From the NCBI GenBank assembly GCA_947487765.1, contig CANKXO010000004.1, positions 248,001 through 312,000 of the forward strand: a stretch of DNA of 64,000 nucleotides. Reading direction: 5' to 3'. Below the pieces are notes generated by a model that was given only the letters and a program-made list of their open reading frames with translations, had not been told where the DNA came from and ran no database searches. Source of the stretch: an uncultured Pseudomonadales bacterium. Lineage in GTDB: Bacteria > Pseudomonadota > Gammaproteobacteria > Pseudomonadales > Cellvibrionaceae. Positions 27,724 to 37,076 of this stretch are shown in pieces. Within the stretch, counting starts at the first letter, position 1. Each line of letters starts with the position of its first letter. Position numbers and translations under genes: made by a program.

Positions 27724-28341
27724 CTATTGCGCTTGATAGCGTTTAACTCTCTGCCTAAGTTTTTCACCTCTCTTCCTATTCCCTCTAAGGTTGTATTGGC
27801 GCCAATAGGAGCGAAGTGTTGGTAGATATCGTCCTCCAATACCATCGACCAAGACAAAATACTGTCCCTGTTCATGCCAAACCAAGTTGTCAAGCCATAA
27901 ATCCCTAATAATGATATGTGTAACCTGCATCCAAGATATAAAATCGTCGAGAGCTTTTTGATGGACATCATTAAATCTTTTATCTTTAATGATATCTCCT
28001 AGCGTATGGCCGAGTGAGCCATCTTTATTTTTAATAGCTTCTACGACAACGCCTAACCCCATATCGGTGTCTTCAAAGCCTATAATCTGTTGGAGGTAAT
28101 GCTTTTTTTCAATGTTTTCTTCTCGGCTGGCGATATGTTCGATGATCATATTGGAAAAAAACCAGTAATGGGTAAGACGCCGCAATCGATAGGTCAGTGA
28201 GCGATTGTCTTTCATAAACTTAATATAATCTGGATTTATGACTTTGATTAATTTGTTGTTATCTTTAGGGTGAAAATAAATTATTTTTTCACCACCTTTA
28301 GCAACTGAATTTTCCTTTGATAGTGATATTGTATTGATCAT
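27724..28341 (-). CDS. Second YrbL-like kinase
   Basis: This 205-residue protein of the same family as the product of 20606-21328 has the same motif order: an ATP-lysine candidate in KLIKVINPDY, a catalytic loop IIIRDLWLDNLVW (R-D-x3-D-N) and a metal-binding segment VLVDGIGG. The C-terminus is basic. It overlaps the next upstream gene, a GT2-like transferase, by 4 bp, so the two are translationally coupled. A role in phosphorylating a core sugar or another small molecule is likely but unproven. Confidence 0.78.
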   Translation of the reverse strand: MINTISLSKENSVAKGGEKIIYFHPKDNNKLIKVINPDYIKFMKDNRSLTYRLRRLTHYWFFSNMIIEHIASREENIEKKHYLQQIIGFEDTDMGLGVVVEAIKNKDGSLGHTLGDIIKDKRFNDVHQKALDDFISWMQVTHIIIRDLWLDNLVWHEQGQYFVLVDGIGGRYLPTLRSYWRQYNLRGNRKRGEKLRQRVKRYQAQ

Positions 28342-29252
28342 TTTTCTAACAATTTTGATTTTAGTGAGTATTTTTCAAATACTTTTTTAAGCTTTTCATT
28401 ATTTCCGCCCATTTTTTTGTTTGAACGTTTCAATGTGATTTCTTGTGAGCCAAAAATCGTAGGGAAATCATAGGAGAATGGTTGCTTATAATTAATGGTT
28501 TTACAAAGCACCCCTTTTTTTAAACTCATCGCTTTTAACCAAATATCGTCCGACTTTGGACAAATTTCCATAAATACCTTTTTATTCAGCACTTCATCAT
28601 CAAGGCTACCAGGGTAATACATCACTCCACCGACTCCAGTGGGAAATACTAATTTTGATGCCTCTTCTAACTGTGTAGAATATTCCCATTGTTTATAAGG
28701 CGCTATTTCATTTTCTTTAACTGTGATCTTATGGCCTCGATGACAATGTATATACTGATTTTCAGCTAGGTATGCCTTATATAGCTTTTCAATCATATAA
28801 GAAGGGTAGAGAATATCATCATCAACGGTAAGTATTAGGCTGTCGGGGTTTTCTTTTAAGGTATAAAAAAACTTTGTATAAGGGCCTAGGTCTTCTTCAT
28901 AAAAGCGTATTTCTAACCCCCTTTTTTCTAGAAGTTTTAAAGAAAACGGTATTTCTTCGTGTGTTAATTGTTCTTTGCCCAAACACAAAATAATTCGATC
29001 AGCTTTTAGAGTTTGTTGCATTAAACTTTCGATAGTATAAGCAATATTATCTAAACGCGGTTTAATTGAGGTGAGTGATATTATAATCTCATCAGCAATA
29101 TCATTGCCTACGCCTGAAGTGTTGCTGTTAAGAATTTTATCTTCATACCGAAGACAAAGAGATAATGATTTTTGCTCACATAGGCGAGCTAATTTTTCAT
29201 CTGCTTTTTTCTTTTTTCGTTGCTTTTTTGAAAAAGGATTATAAATACTCAA
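28338..29252 (-). CDS. GT2-like glycosyltransferase
   Basis: The GT-A type protein of 304 residues has EIIISLTSIKPRL followed by IESLMQQTLKADRIILCLG as its N-terminal nucleotide-binding part. The metal-binding acidic motif is LTVDDDILYP near residue 145. An ATGA overlap joins it to the kinase gene, and its start abuts the stop of the ELM1-like gene. The three minus-strand genes thus form one unit (30191 to 27724). The N-terminus is lysine-rich (KKQRKKKKADEK). Confidence 0.78.
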   Translation of the reverse strand: MSIYNPFSKKQRKKKKADEKLARLCEQKSLSLCLRYEDKILNSNTSGVGNDIADEIIISLTSIKPRLDNIAYTIESLMQQTLKADRIILCLGKEQLTHEEIPFSLKLLEKRGLEIRFYEEDLGPYTKFFYTLKENPDSLILTVDDDILYPSYMIEKLYKAYLAENQYIHCHRGHKITVKENEIAPYKQWEYSTQLEEASKLVFPTGVGGVMYYPGSLDDEVLNKKVFMEICPKSDDIWLKAMSLKKGVLCKTINYKQPFSYDFPTIFGSQEITLKRSNKKMGGNNEKLKKVFEKYSLKSKLLEK

Positions 29253-30191
29253 TTACAGCTCCAATAAGGATAAAGATTTTTTAATAACATCGGTGAGTCG
29301 AGGTCTTTGTTGCGAGTTGAATGTTTTTTCTTTGTTATCTTTCTTTAAATATCCTAAATGTACCAGGTTGTTATTTGTTACATTAATTTTGCAATTATCT
29401 TTTTTGGGTGTAAGAGAAATTAGCCCAATATTTGCTTTTGTATTCATAGCTTCCGCCAGCATGGAAGCAGAATCAGCCGTTACCCATATGTTACCAGCGG
29501 TTAGCAGCTGATTTTTTAGCCAGTCTTTCCCAATATCTTCGTGATGAAGTATGTTAATATTTTTATGTACTTTACACTCATTGCGAATAAAGCTCAGAGT
29601 ATCGCTAGGTGTGCGCCTAGAGTCTGAAAGCTGCCAGATTATTTCTTTTGGGTGCGATGATAATATATTTTTTACTTTTTGTGCTACCTCATCGCTGTTC
29701 CAGTAAAAATGTTTGCTTTCCCCTCCTAATAAGATGAGTCCATGTGCTGAATTAGGTCGACTATCAATGGCTGGCGCTAGAGCCGTTAGCGTTGTGACAA
29801 CATTTGGTGGCTTTTTTTTGTTGATGTAATCGTGTTCTGGCGCAACAATAGCATCAAAAAAGCGAGCTGGGAGCGATGGAGACATAATTACAATGGATTT
29901 ACATCGCTGTTGTCGCTGGGTTAGTAGTACTGGAATATGGGTTTTATGTCCTGTACCGATAACTAAATCAGGTTTTTGGGTTAATTTTGAACAGTTGTCT
30001 GGAAAAATAGGTAACTTACACAGCCAGCGGAATATGTAATATAGAGCGTGATAAGTCACTTTTGCTTCAACCACTTTTATTTCACGCTCATTAGATAACG
30101 CTTCTATAAAAGCTTGACTTTGTTTTTCATGGCCAATCTTGCCGTCAGTAAGGCGCCATATAATAATAGGAGGGGTTTGTGCGTTGGACAT
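29253..30191 (-). CDS. ELM1/GtrOC1-like protein (putative nucleotide-sugar enzyme)
   Basis: This 312-residue protein matches the bacterial relatives of plant mitochondrial-fission ELM1, now often annotated as glycosyltransferase-like. It has WRLTDGKIGHEKQSQAFIEAL at the N-terminus, PDLVIGTGHKTH, the LILLGGESKHFYW sugar-nucleotide loop, and VTADSASMLAEAMNTKANIGL, reminiscent of GT-B donor sites. In many Proteobacteria it lies beside LPS core genes, as here. It heads the three-gene minus-strand unit and diverges from msbA, with about 100 bp between. Confidence 0.8.
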   Translation of the reverse strand: MSNAQTPPIIIWRLTDGKIGHEKQSQAFIEALSNEREIKVVEAKVTYHALYYIFRWLCKLPIFPDNCSKLTQKPDLVIGTGHKTHIPVLLTQRQQRCKSIVIMSPSLPARFFDAIVAPEHDYINKKKPPNVVTTLTALAPAIDSRPNSAHGLILLGGESKHFYWNSDEVAQKVKNILSSHPKEIIWQLSDSRRTPSDTLSFIRNECKVHKNINILHHEDIGKDWLKNQLLTAGNIWVTADSASMLAEAMNTKANIGLISLTPKKDNCKINVTNNNLVHLGYLKKDNKEKTFNSQQRPRLTDVIKKSLSLLEL

Positions 30192-30294
30192 AATGGTTAA
30201 TGAGTGTGGATAAGCCCTATCAATAAGCGATTAAGAAGAATAAAAAGAAACCATAAATGCATGATAAACTAGCTTATTTTTACCGATACGCTCT

Positions 30295-32079
30295 ATGACT
30301 TCTAAACAAGAAACCCTCAGCGCAACTGAATTGTACCTGAAATTACTGGTTTATATTAAGCCATTCTGGATGATGTTTGCCTTAGGTATTTTTGGGAACA
30401 TTATTTTTGCTCTGTCTCAAGCGGCTTTTGCTGAATTAATGCGATATATGACGGGTGCGATCGGTGTTGATCCTATGGCTCGCTGGATTATACCCGGTAT
30501 TTTGATAGGTATATTTATCATCAGAGGAGTTGGCTCCTTTATAGGCGATTATGGTTTTACACGAGTAGCTTTTGGTGTTGTCCACCAGCTTCGTTTGGAT
30601 CTTTTTAACCATATTACTTATTTATCTGGAGCTTCAATAGAGAAGCAAAACTCTAGTGAATTGGTATCACGTATCACCTTCGATACTCTACAAGTAACTC
30701 AATCAGTGACTAATTCATTGAAAACCCTTGTACGTGAAGGGGCAACAGTCATTGTGTTGATGGGATATTTGTTATGGATTAATTGGTTGGCAACCTCTGT
30801 TTTTATCCTGATTGTCCCTCTTGTTTTGTGGATACTACTCAAAGTCAGTAAGCGCTTAAGGAAGCTAGGTGTTCGAATACAGCACAGTATGGGAGATTTA
30901 ACTCATGTTTGTGCCGAGATGGTTAATAATTTCAGAGTAATGCGTATCTTTGGTGGTGAAGAATACGAACAGGCGCGTTTTGCCAAAGCGAGTCGGAATA
31001 ATGCACAGCAAAATATCAAAAGAAATATTACTTCTGCCGCCGCTGGCCCATTAATTCAGCTTTTTGCAGTGATTGCTCTTGCCGTATTAGTTTTTCTCGC
31101 ATTGTCACTAATGAAAAACAGTACAGCTGGAGATATTCTGGCTTATATCACTGCTGCTGCATTGATACCTCAGTCCATGCGAAAGTTGGGGGGAATATTA
31201 GGTTCAATTCAAAAAGGTGTCGCAGCAGCAGATAGTATTTTTAAACAGTTGGACGAATCTGTTGAAAATAATATAGACGACGGAGATAGTCTGACAATCA
31301 ATGGCGATATTGACTTTGAGCATGTCAGCTTTGCTTACAATGATAAATCACAAGCATTAGATGATATTTCCTTTTCTATAAAGGCGGGCGAAACCATTGC
31401 GCTGGTTGGTCGATCAGGCAGTGGTAAGACAACGCTAGCTAATTTATTGCCACGTTTTGTTAGCCATCAGCATGGTAACATTTTGATTGATGGGCACGAT
31501 ATCGAAAAGCTGAGTTTAAAATCACTCCGTGGACAAATTGCATTGGTTAATCAGAATATCACCTTGTTTAACGATACGTTGGCAAATAACATTGCTTACG
31601 GTGATATGCAGGATGCTTCTGAGGAAGAAATTGTTAATGCAGCGAAGCAAGCGAATGCATGGGAGTTTATTGAAGCTCAACCAGATATTTTAGAAACAAT
31701 GGTGGGTGAAAATGGAACACGTTTGTCCGGTGGTCAGCGTCAGCGGATTGCGATTGCGCGAGCATTATTAAAGGATGCGCCAATACTAATCCTGGATGAA
31801 GCAACCTCTGCATTAGATAATGAATCTGAACGTCATATCCAGAATGCATTGCAGGTTGCGAGCCGGGGGCGAACCACAATTATTATTGCTCATCGATTAT
31901 CGACCATTGAGAATGCCGATAGAATTATTGTAATGGAGCAAGGTAAGATCATTGAACAAGGTAAACATACGGATTTATTAGCTATGAATGGACATTATAC
32001 AAAGCTCTATCAGCAGGGTTTTTCTGAAGAGGAGGATAGCTTTAAAGAAGATAATGCCGATGAAGAAGTTAAACAGTAA
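30295..32079 (+). CDS. msbA: Lipid A-core flippase, ABC exporter
   Basis: The 594-residue half-transporter moves lipid A-core across the inner membrane. Six membrane helices occupy about residues 20-310. The nucleotide-binding domain has GRSGSGKTTL (Walker A), the LSGGQRQR signature, ILILDEATSALD (Walker B) and the IAHRLSTI H-loop. The C-terminal tail is acidic. waaA overlaps its stop by 1 nt (TAATG), indicating translational coupling. The domain composition and LPS context separate it from other ABC exporters. Confidence 0.95.
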   Translation: MTSKQETLSATELYLKLLVYIKPFWMMFALGIFGNIIFALSQAAFAELMRYMTGAIGVDPMARWIIPGILIGIFIIRGVGSFIGDYGFTRVAFGVVHQLRLDLFNHITYLSGASIEKQNSSELVSRITFDTLQVTQSVTNSLKTLVREGATVIVLMGYLLWINWLATSVFILIVPLVLWILLKVSKRLRKLGVRIQHSMGDLTHVCAEMVNNFRVMRIFGGEEYEQARFAKASRNNAQQNIKRNITSAAAGPLIQLFAVIALAVLVFLALSLMKNSTAGDILAYITAAALIPQSMRKLGGILGSIQKGVAAADSIFKQLDESVENNIDDGDSLTINGDIDFEHVSFAYNDKSQALDDISFSIKAGETIALVGRSGSGKTTLANLLPRFVSHQHGNILIDGHDIEKLSLKSLRGQIALVNQNITLFNDTLANNIAYGDMQDASEEEIVNAAKQANAWEFIEAQPDILETMVGENGTRLSGGQRQRIAIARALLKDAPILILDEATSALDNESERHIQNALQVASRGRTTIIIAHRLSTIENADRIIVMEQGKIIEQGKHTDLLAMNGHYTKLYQQGFSEEEDSFKEDNADEEVKQ

Positions 32080-33347
32080 TGCGCCTGATTTACACGGTTT
32101 TATTTTATTGTGCCCTTCCAATTATTTTATTACGCTTGTTTTGGCGAGGCTATAAGGCACCGGCCTATCGGCAGCGTTGGTTTGAACGCTTTGGTTATTT
32201 TGACAGCGATGAAGCATTAGAAAAGTCACTATGGATTCATGCTGTTTCGGTTGGCGAAGTGCTCGCTGCAAAACCGCTAACTGAAGCATTATTAATAAAG
32301 CACCCAAATATCACATTAGTTGTAACGACGATGACGCCAACAGGTTCAGATCAAGTGAATCGATTATTTGGTGAAAAAGTTTTTCATGTCTATATTCCTT
32401 ATGACCTTCCTGGGAGTCTTAAGCGTTTTTTTGCGCATATAAAGCCGATCGCACTGGTCATAATGGAAACAGAAATTTGGCCAAATACTATTTATCAATG
32501 TAATAAAAATAGTGTCCCTGTGATTTTGGCAAATGGCCGATTATCCGAAAAATCATTAAAGCGTTATCAAAAGTTTCAAAAATTTTCCACATCTATTTTT
32601 AGATGCATTTCCACTATTGCTGCGCAATCACCAGCGGATGCAAAGAGATTTGATTTGTTGGGCGCTAACCGAACTGTTGTTACGGGTAATATAAAGTCTG
32701 ATATTGTTATAAGTGAAGACTTGCAGCTGCGAGCTAAACAATATCGAGGAAATTTAGAAAAGAAACGTGATAGAAAAATAGTATTAGCAGCAAGTACGCA
32801 CAATGGTGAGGATGAAATTATTCTAAGCGCGTTTTGTAAAATGCAAGTAACTATACCGAATGCACTCTTAATATTAGTGCCTCGTCATCCGGAACGCTTT
32901 AATGACGTTGAAAAGTTATGCTTGCAGTACAATTTAAAAACAATAAGAAAAAGCTTAAGTAAGCCTATAAACAACGAAACTAATGTTTTACTCGGTGATA
33001 CTATGGGTGACTTGTTAATGCTTTATGGGACTTGTGATGTCTCAATCATGGGAGGAACCTTTATTGAGCATGGTGGCCATAATTTTTTAGAGCCTGCGGC
33101 CTGGGGAGTGCCTATTGTCAGTGGTAGCAGTGATTATAATTTTTCAAAAATAGCAAATGACCTTTCAGATGTTGGTGCTCTTATTAAGATAGAAAGTGAC
33201 GATGCCCTATTGGCCAAGGAGCTAAAGCAGCTATTAAGTAATGATGCGTTGCGTAAAGAAAAAGGGAGTGCTGCAAAGCATTATATTGAGAGTAATAGGG
33301 GTGCCCTAAAAGAATTAATGAAAATTATTAATTCTTTTTTGTCATAG
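32079..33347 (+). CDS. waaA: 3-deoxy-D-manno-octulosonic acid (Kdo) transferase
   Basis: This 422-residue GT30 enzyme adds Kdo to lipid IVA on the cytoplasmic face. It starts with a membrane anchor (residues 3-20). The N-terminal catalytic region is WIHAVSVGEVLAAKPL, in which the Glu is the general base. LVVTTMTPTGSDQV, LVIMETEIWPN and the C-terminal GGHNFLEPAAWGVPIVSG segment are conserved. It follows msbA with a 1-nt overlap and is convergent with tolC, with 2 bp between the stop codons. Confidence 0.96.
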   Translation: MRLIYTVLFYCALPIILLRLFWRGYKAPAYRQRWFERFGYFDSDEALEKSLWIHAVSVGEVLAAKPLTEALLIKHPNITLVVTTMTPTGSDQVNRLFGEKVFHVYIPYDLPGSLKRFFAHIKPIALVIMETEIWPNTIYQCNKNSVPVILANGRLSEKSLKRYQKFQKFSTSIFRCISTIAAQSPADAKRFDLLGANRTVVTGNIKSDIVISEDLQLRAKQYRGNLEKKRDRKIVLAASTHNGEDEIILSAFCKMQVTIPNALLILVPRHPERFNDVEKLCLQYNLKTIRKSLSKPINNETNVLLGDTMGDLLMLYGTCDVSIMGGTFIEHGGHNFLEPAAWGVPIVSGSSDYNFSKIANDLSDVGALIKIESDDALLAKELKQLLSNDALRKEKGSAAKHYIESNRGALKELMKIINSFLS

Positions 33348-33349
33348 CT

Positions 33350-34708
33350 TTAATAAGTAATATCTTTATCATTTTCTAGCCAACCCTCTAATTGCTCCAA
33401 GTCTTTGACACTTAATGTTCCTGCAACTTGTTTCAGCTCTAAAGTATTAATGATGTAACCATAGAGTGCGGTAAAATAATCTCGGCGAGCCTGAAATAAA
33501 TTGCGTTGAGCATTAACCACATCAACGATATCACGGGTGCCGGCTTCATACCCGGCACGGGTTGCATCTAAAGCACTTTCGTTGGAAACAATGGCCTGTT
33601 TTCTCGCTTTGATTTGGGCAATGTCTGTTGTTACTTCTAAAAATTCAGAACGGGTGGTTTGTATTGTTTCTCTTTGGGCGAGTAAAAACTGTTCTCTAGC
33701 AAGTATTTGATTCTGTGCTGCTTGTCGTTGACGAGCGGTCAGATTGCCCCCTGTGTAAAGAGGGATAGATAAATCAAGGCTTATACTAGTGGTGTCGACA
33801 TCTGTAGTTCCTGAGTTTGCTCCGGATGTGTCTCTATCACTATGCCCATAACCGAGAGATCCTGTTAATTCCGGGTAGCGGTTTGCTTTGGCTGCTTTTG
33901 CATCATAAGTTGCAGAATCGGCATTGAGTTTGCTCACCTGTAAAGATAAGTTATTTTTTCTCGCTGCATCAATCCAAGCTTGCTTGTCATTGGGTGTTGG
34001 ATAGCTCGCAATAAAGCTATTTTTGAGCGGTGAAATACTATTGTGGTCTTGTCCGGTAATAATTGTTAAGGCTTCAAGTTGAATACCTACATTAGCTTCA
34101 GCACTAATACGATTAGCGACGGAGCTATCAAACGCTGCTTGAGTTTCATGTACATCGTTAATTGAAATTAATCCTACTTCATACCGTTGGCGAGTTTGTT
34201 CAAGTTGTGTTGATAAGGCTTTTTCTTCGGCTTTTGATGTGCGTAACTGATCAATAGCGCTAAGTACATCAAAGTAAGCTTGTGCGCTGCGAATAATAAG
34301 TGCCTGTTCGTCAGCCGCCAATTGTACTTCAGCAGCTGTTGTTTGTATTTTCCCACTACGGTAGGTATTTAATGCGCTAAAGTTTATAAGAGGTTGTGTG
34401 AGTGAGATGGAGTACTCTGTAGTATCTGTATTTGCCGTACCTTGGGTAGTAAACGATGTGTTCGTAGTTGTATCTGTCTCAACATCACTATAGCCGGCAT
34501 TACCTGTAATTTGGGGCAGCAATCCAGAGCGTGCGATATTGACGGCTTCTTTATTGGCGTTAAAGCGAGCAATATCTGCTTTATGTTGAAGATCGTTTTG
34601 CTTGGATAATGCGTAAACCTGAAGTAAGGATTCACTATATGCTTCAGAGCTTATCAGTAAGTTGGAGGCCAATAAAACAACAGCGGGTACGGCGTAAAGT
34701 CTTTTCAT
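33350..34708 (-). CDS. tolC: Outer-membrane efflux channel TolC
   Basis: This 452-residue outer-membrane factor starts with a clear signal peptide (MKRLYAVPAVVLLASNLLISSEA). Two OEP repeats follow, each about 200 residues. YSISLTQPLINFSALNTYRSG belongs to the first, SLDLSIPLYTGGNLTARQRQA is the second beta-barrel motif, and the long alanine- and glutamine-rich helices form the periplasmic tunnel. TolC serves RND, ABC and MFS exporters. It diverges from nudF across 97 bp; tolC next to nudF is a common gammaproteobacterial arrangement. Confidence 0.95.
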   Translation of the reverse strand: MKRLYAVPAVVLLASNLLISSEAYSESLLQVYALSKQNDLQHKADIARFNANKEAVNIARSGLLPQITGNAGYSDVETDTTTNTSFTTQGTANTDTTEYSISLTQPLINFSALNTYRSGKIQTTAAEVQLAADEQALIIRSAQAYFDVLSAIDQLRTSKAEEKALSTQLEQTRQRYEVGLISINDVHETQAAFDSSVANRISAEANVGIQLEALTIITGQDHNSISPLKNSFIASYPTPNDKQAWIDAARKNNLSLQVSKLNADSATYDAKAAKANRYPELTGSLGYGHSDRDTSGANSGTTDVDTTSISLDLSIPLYTGGNLTARQRQAAQNQILAREQFLLAQRETIQTTRSEFLEVTTDIAQIKARKQAIVSNESALDATRAGYEAGTRDIVDVVNAQRNLFQARRDYFTALYGYIINTLELKQVAGTLSVKDLEQLEGWLENDKDITY

Positions 34709-34805
34709 ATATTAATGGCAGGTTGTTACAATAATGGCCGACAGTGTAGCTTTTTAGTAAATCATCGTCGATAGGAATTCTCGACTTTTAGTTTAGGAAT
34801 AGAAT

Positions 34806-35459
34806 ATGTGTGACAGCCCTTCAATTTCGACGACGTTATCCCATGATGATGTGGATATTCTGGAACGTAAGTTCGTGTATCAGGGCTTTTTTAAAATGGA
34901 AAAAATACTGCTGCGTCACCGCTTATTTGAAGGCGGGTGGAGTGGTACGATTGCCCGTGAAATGTTTGTGCGAGGTCAGGCTGTTGCTGCTGTTATGTAT
35001 GATCCTAGGCACCAACTGATTGGTCTGATAGAACAGTTTCGTATTGGTGCAATCGATTCGACTAATGGCCCTTGGTTGTGTGAGATTGTTGCTGGAATGG
35101 CCGAAGCGGGCGAAAAGCCAGAGCAGGTTATTTTGCGTGAATTACTTGAAGAGGCCGATATGAAACCCGAGCGTTTAATCCCCATATGTGATTATTTCTC
35201 CAGTCCAGGCGGTACAGATGAATTGCTAACGCTATTCTGTGCGCTTGGCGATTTAAAAGATATTGGTGGTATTCATGGTCTGGAAGATGAAAATGAAGAT
35301 ATTCGAGTTATTGTAGTGCCTGAAAAAGAAGTGTTTGAGCAGCTTTATAATGGTCGTTATAACAATGCCGCAACGCTAATTTGCTTGCAATGGCTTATAC
35401 TAAACCGGACAGGGTTAGCAGAAAGTGATGGGGTAGAGAGCGTCGATGACCATGAATAA
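34806..35459 (+). CDS. nudF: ADP-ribose pyrophosphatase (Nudix hydrolase)
   Basis: This 217-residue enzyme hydrolyses ADP-ribose to AMP and ribose 5-phosphate. The Nudix box spans GMAEAGEKPEQVILRELLEE with the catalytic R-E-x2-E-E; the last glycine of the consensus is replaced by aspartate (EEADM). CDYFSSPGGTDELLTLF is also typical of NudF. It shares 14 bp with the DUF1249 gene, and the two precede cpdA and yqiA. Confidence 0.92.
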   Translation: MCDSPSISTTLSHDDVDILERKFVYQGFFKMEKILLRHRLFEGGWSGTIAREMFVRGQAVAAVMYDPRHQLIGLIEQFRIGAIDSTNGPWLCEIVAGMAEAGEKPEQVILRELLEEADMKPERLIPICDYFSSPGGTDELLTLFCALGDLKDIGGIHGLEDENEDIRVIVVPEKEVFEQLYNGRYNNAATLICLQWLILNRTGLAESDGVESVDDHE

Positions 35460-36075
35460 AAAGCGGTATATCGTTAATTTTCCTGGCCATCTTGCAAACT
35501 GCGAGTTCAATTATCGCCGTTTACGGCGATTAATGCCGGGTTGGCCTATTAGCCCCTCTGTTGGTGCTGTTATTGGTGTTGATAATGCTGACAGCCACAC
35601 TTTGAATAGCCCTTTAGGCAATGCCAAGAGTTGGCATTACATTGTCGGTTCTAAAAGCCGCGATGAAATGGCAATGACAGTCGATATTACTGAGTGTGCC
35701 AAATACACAACAACAATTCATATTACCGTTCAACCTAGGGCCGATAAGTCGTTAAGCAACAAGCTATACGAAAAACACCGATCAAATAAAATACAAAATA
35801 AAAATGCATCTGTAAAGAGCCTTTTAAAAAGTGATGAGGCATTAAGGGATAGTTTAAAAACTTACTCTTTGGATGTGCGGTTATACCATGATGCAGCTGT
35901 TGCGGAAGTTGTTGGCTGGAAAGGGCGCCGTTATTTTAAAGCGCGTAATGAATACCCTAACCGCAATATGGACCAATGTGATGAAAAAGCGCAATTAAAT
36001 CAGTTTTTAGGTGAATTACTTGAATTTTGCCTAGTGCAAGGACGGGTTATGCACGATATAGTCATGGTTGAGTGA
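35446..36075 (+). CDS. DUF1249 family protein
   Basis: This 209-residue cytosolic protein includes the family hallmark VNFPGHLANCEFNYRRLRRL at the N-terminus and EYPNRNMDQCDEKAQLNQFL near the C-terminus. DUF1249 proteins always seem to lie between nudF and cpdA in this order, so they may be tied to cAMP or ADP-ribose metabolism, but no activity is known. The ATG at 35446 overlaps the nudF end; an ATG at 35452 is equally possible. Confidence 0.88.
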   Translation: MTMNKKRYIVNFPGHLANCEFNYRRLRRLMPGWPISPSVGAVIGVDNADSHTLNSPLGNAKSWHYIVGSKSRDEMAMTVDITECAKYTTTIHITVQPRADKSLSNKLYEKHRSNKIQNKNASVKSLLKSDEALRDSLKTYSLDVRLYHDAAVAEVVGWKGRRYFKARNEYPNRNMDQCDEKAQLNQFLGELLEFCLVQGRVMHDIVMVE

Positions 36076-36222
36076 AGCGTATTAATCTGTAAAATTCATT
36101 TAAATACGCTGATTTGTGATCTAATTGGCAGCCTAGAAAAGCAATAAAGTAGACAGGGAGCAAAGATGTCACGTACATCTAAATTATGGTTATACTTCTC
36201 ACAGAGAACTCCATAAGCGATA

Positions 36223-37017
36223 ATGTCGCTACGTAATATGATTAAACTTATACAAATTACCGATAGCCACCTGGGCATTAACCATGGTGACCCGCTGTTG
36301 TCGATGAACCCCGACGAAAGTTTGGTTGATGTATTGGGTTTGATTAATGAGCAACAATCCGAAATCGATCTAATTTTGGCCACAGGTGATATTGCTAATG
36401 ATGCTAGCCTGGCGGCTTATCAGCGTTTTTATACCACTGTATCCGACCATTTATTAGCACCAATGGCATGGCTTCCAGGCAATCATGATGATCATGAAAT
36501 GATGGAGGCCATTCTTCCAGGATCGAAACACCAATTAATAGTCAGGGATTCATGGATAATTGTTATGCTTGATTCTCACGTGCCCGGTGAGATTCATGGT
36601 AATTTTTCACAGTCAGAATTGGATTTTTTATCAGAATCTTTATCTGCACATACCGATAAACATGTATTTATTACTTTCCATCACCAGCCAGTACCGATAG
36701 GCAGTCAGTGGATGGACCGTTATATTGTGCAAAATGCACATCATTTTTGGGAAGTGATTAGCCCGTATACTAATGTTAAATGTGTGCTATGGGGGCATGT
36801 ACATCAAGAATTTGATGAGGGGCATAACGACATTCGATTGCTGTCTACTCCTTCCACTTGTATTCAGTTTGCACCAGAACAAGATGATTTTATGGTTGAA
36901 AATACGATGCCAGGCTATCGTTGGTTAGAATTGCATGATGATGGCACCATTCAGACGGGTGTTGAGCGTGTCGTCGACAAAAATTATGGTATTGATTTTC
37001 ATTCTCGTGGTTACTAA
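36223..37017 (+). CDS. cpdA: 3',5'-cyclic-AMP phosphodiesterase
   Basis: This 264-residue class III metallophosphoesterase degrades cAMP. The metal motifs are all present: QITDSHLG (D-x-H), ATGDIANDASL (G-D), GNHDDHEMM (G-N-H-D), a lone His in ITFHHQP and GHVHQEF (G-H-x-H). The ATG at 36223 is used; the in-frame ATG at 36238 (MIKLIQITD) is an alternative. A perfect CRP-like site lies 3.6 kb further on. Confidence 0.92.
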   Translation: MSLRNMIKLIQITDSHLGINHGDPLLSMNPDESLVDVLGLINEQQSEIDLILATGDIANDASLAAYQRFYTTVSDHLLAPMAWLPGNHDDHEMMEAILPGSKHQLIVRDSWIIVMLDSHVPGEIHGNFSQSELDFLSESLSAHTDKHVFITFHHQPVPIGSQWMDRYIVQNAHHFWEVISPYTNVKCVLWGHVHQEFDEGHNDIRLLSTPSTCIQFAPEQDDFMVENTMPGYRWLELHDDGTIQTGVERVVDKNYGIDFHSRGY

Positions 37018-37076
37018 CGTTTTTCTGAATACAATTTAATAGCCAATAACCCAAGCCTTCGTTACAATCCTCCTCC

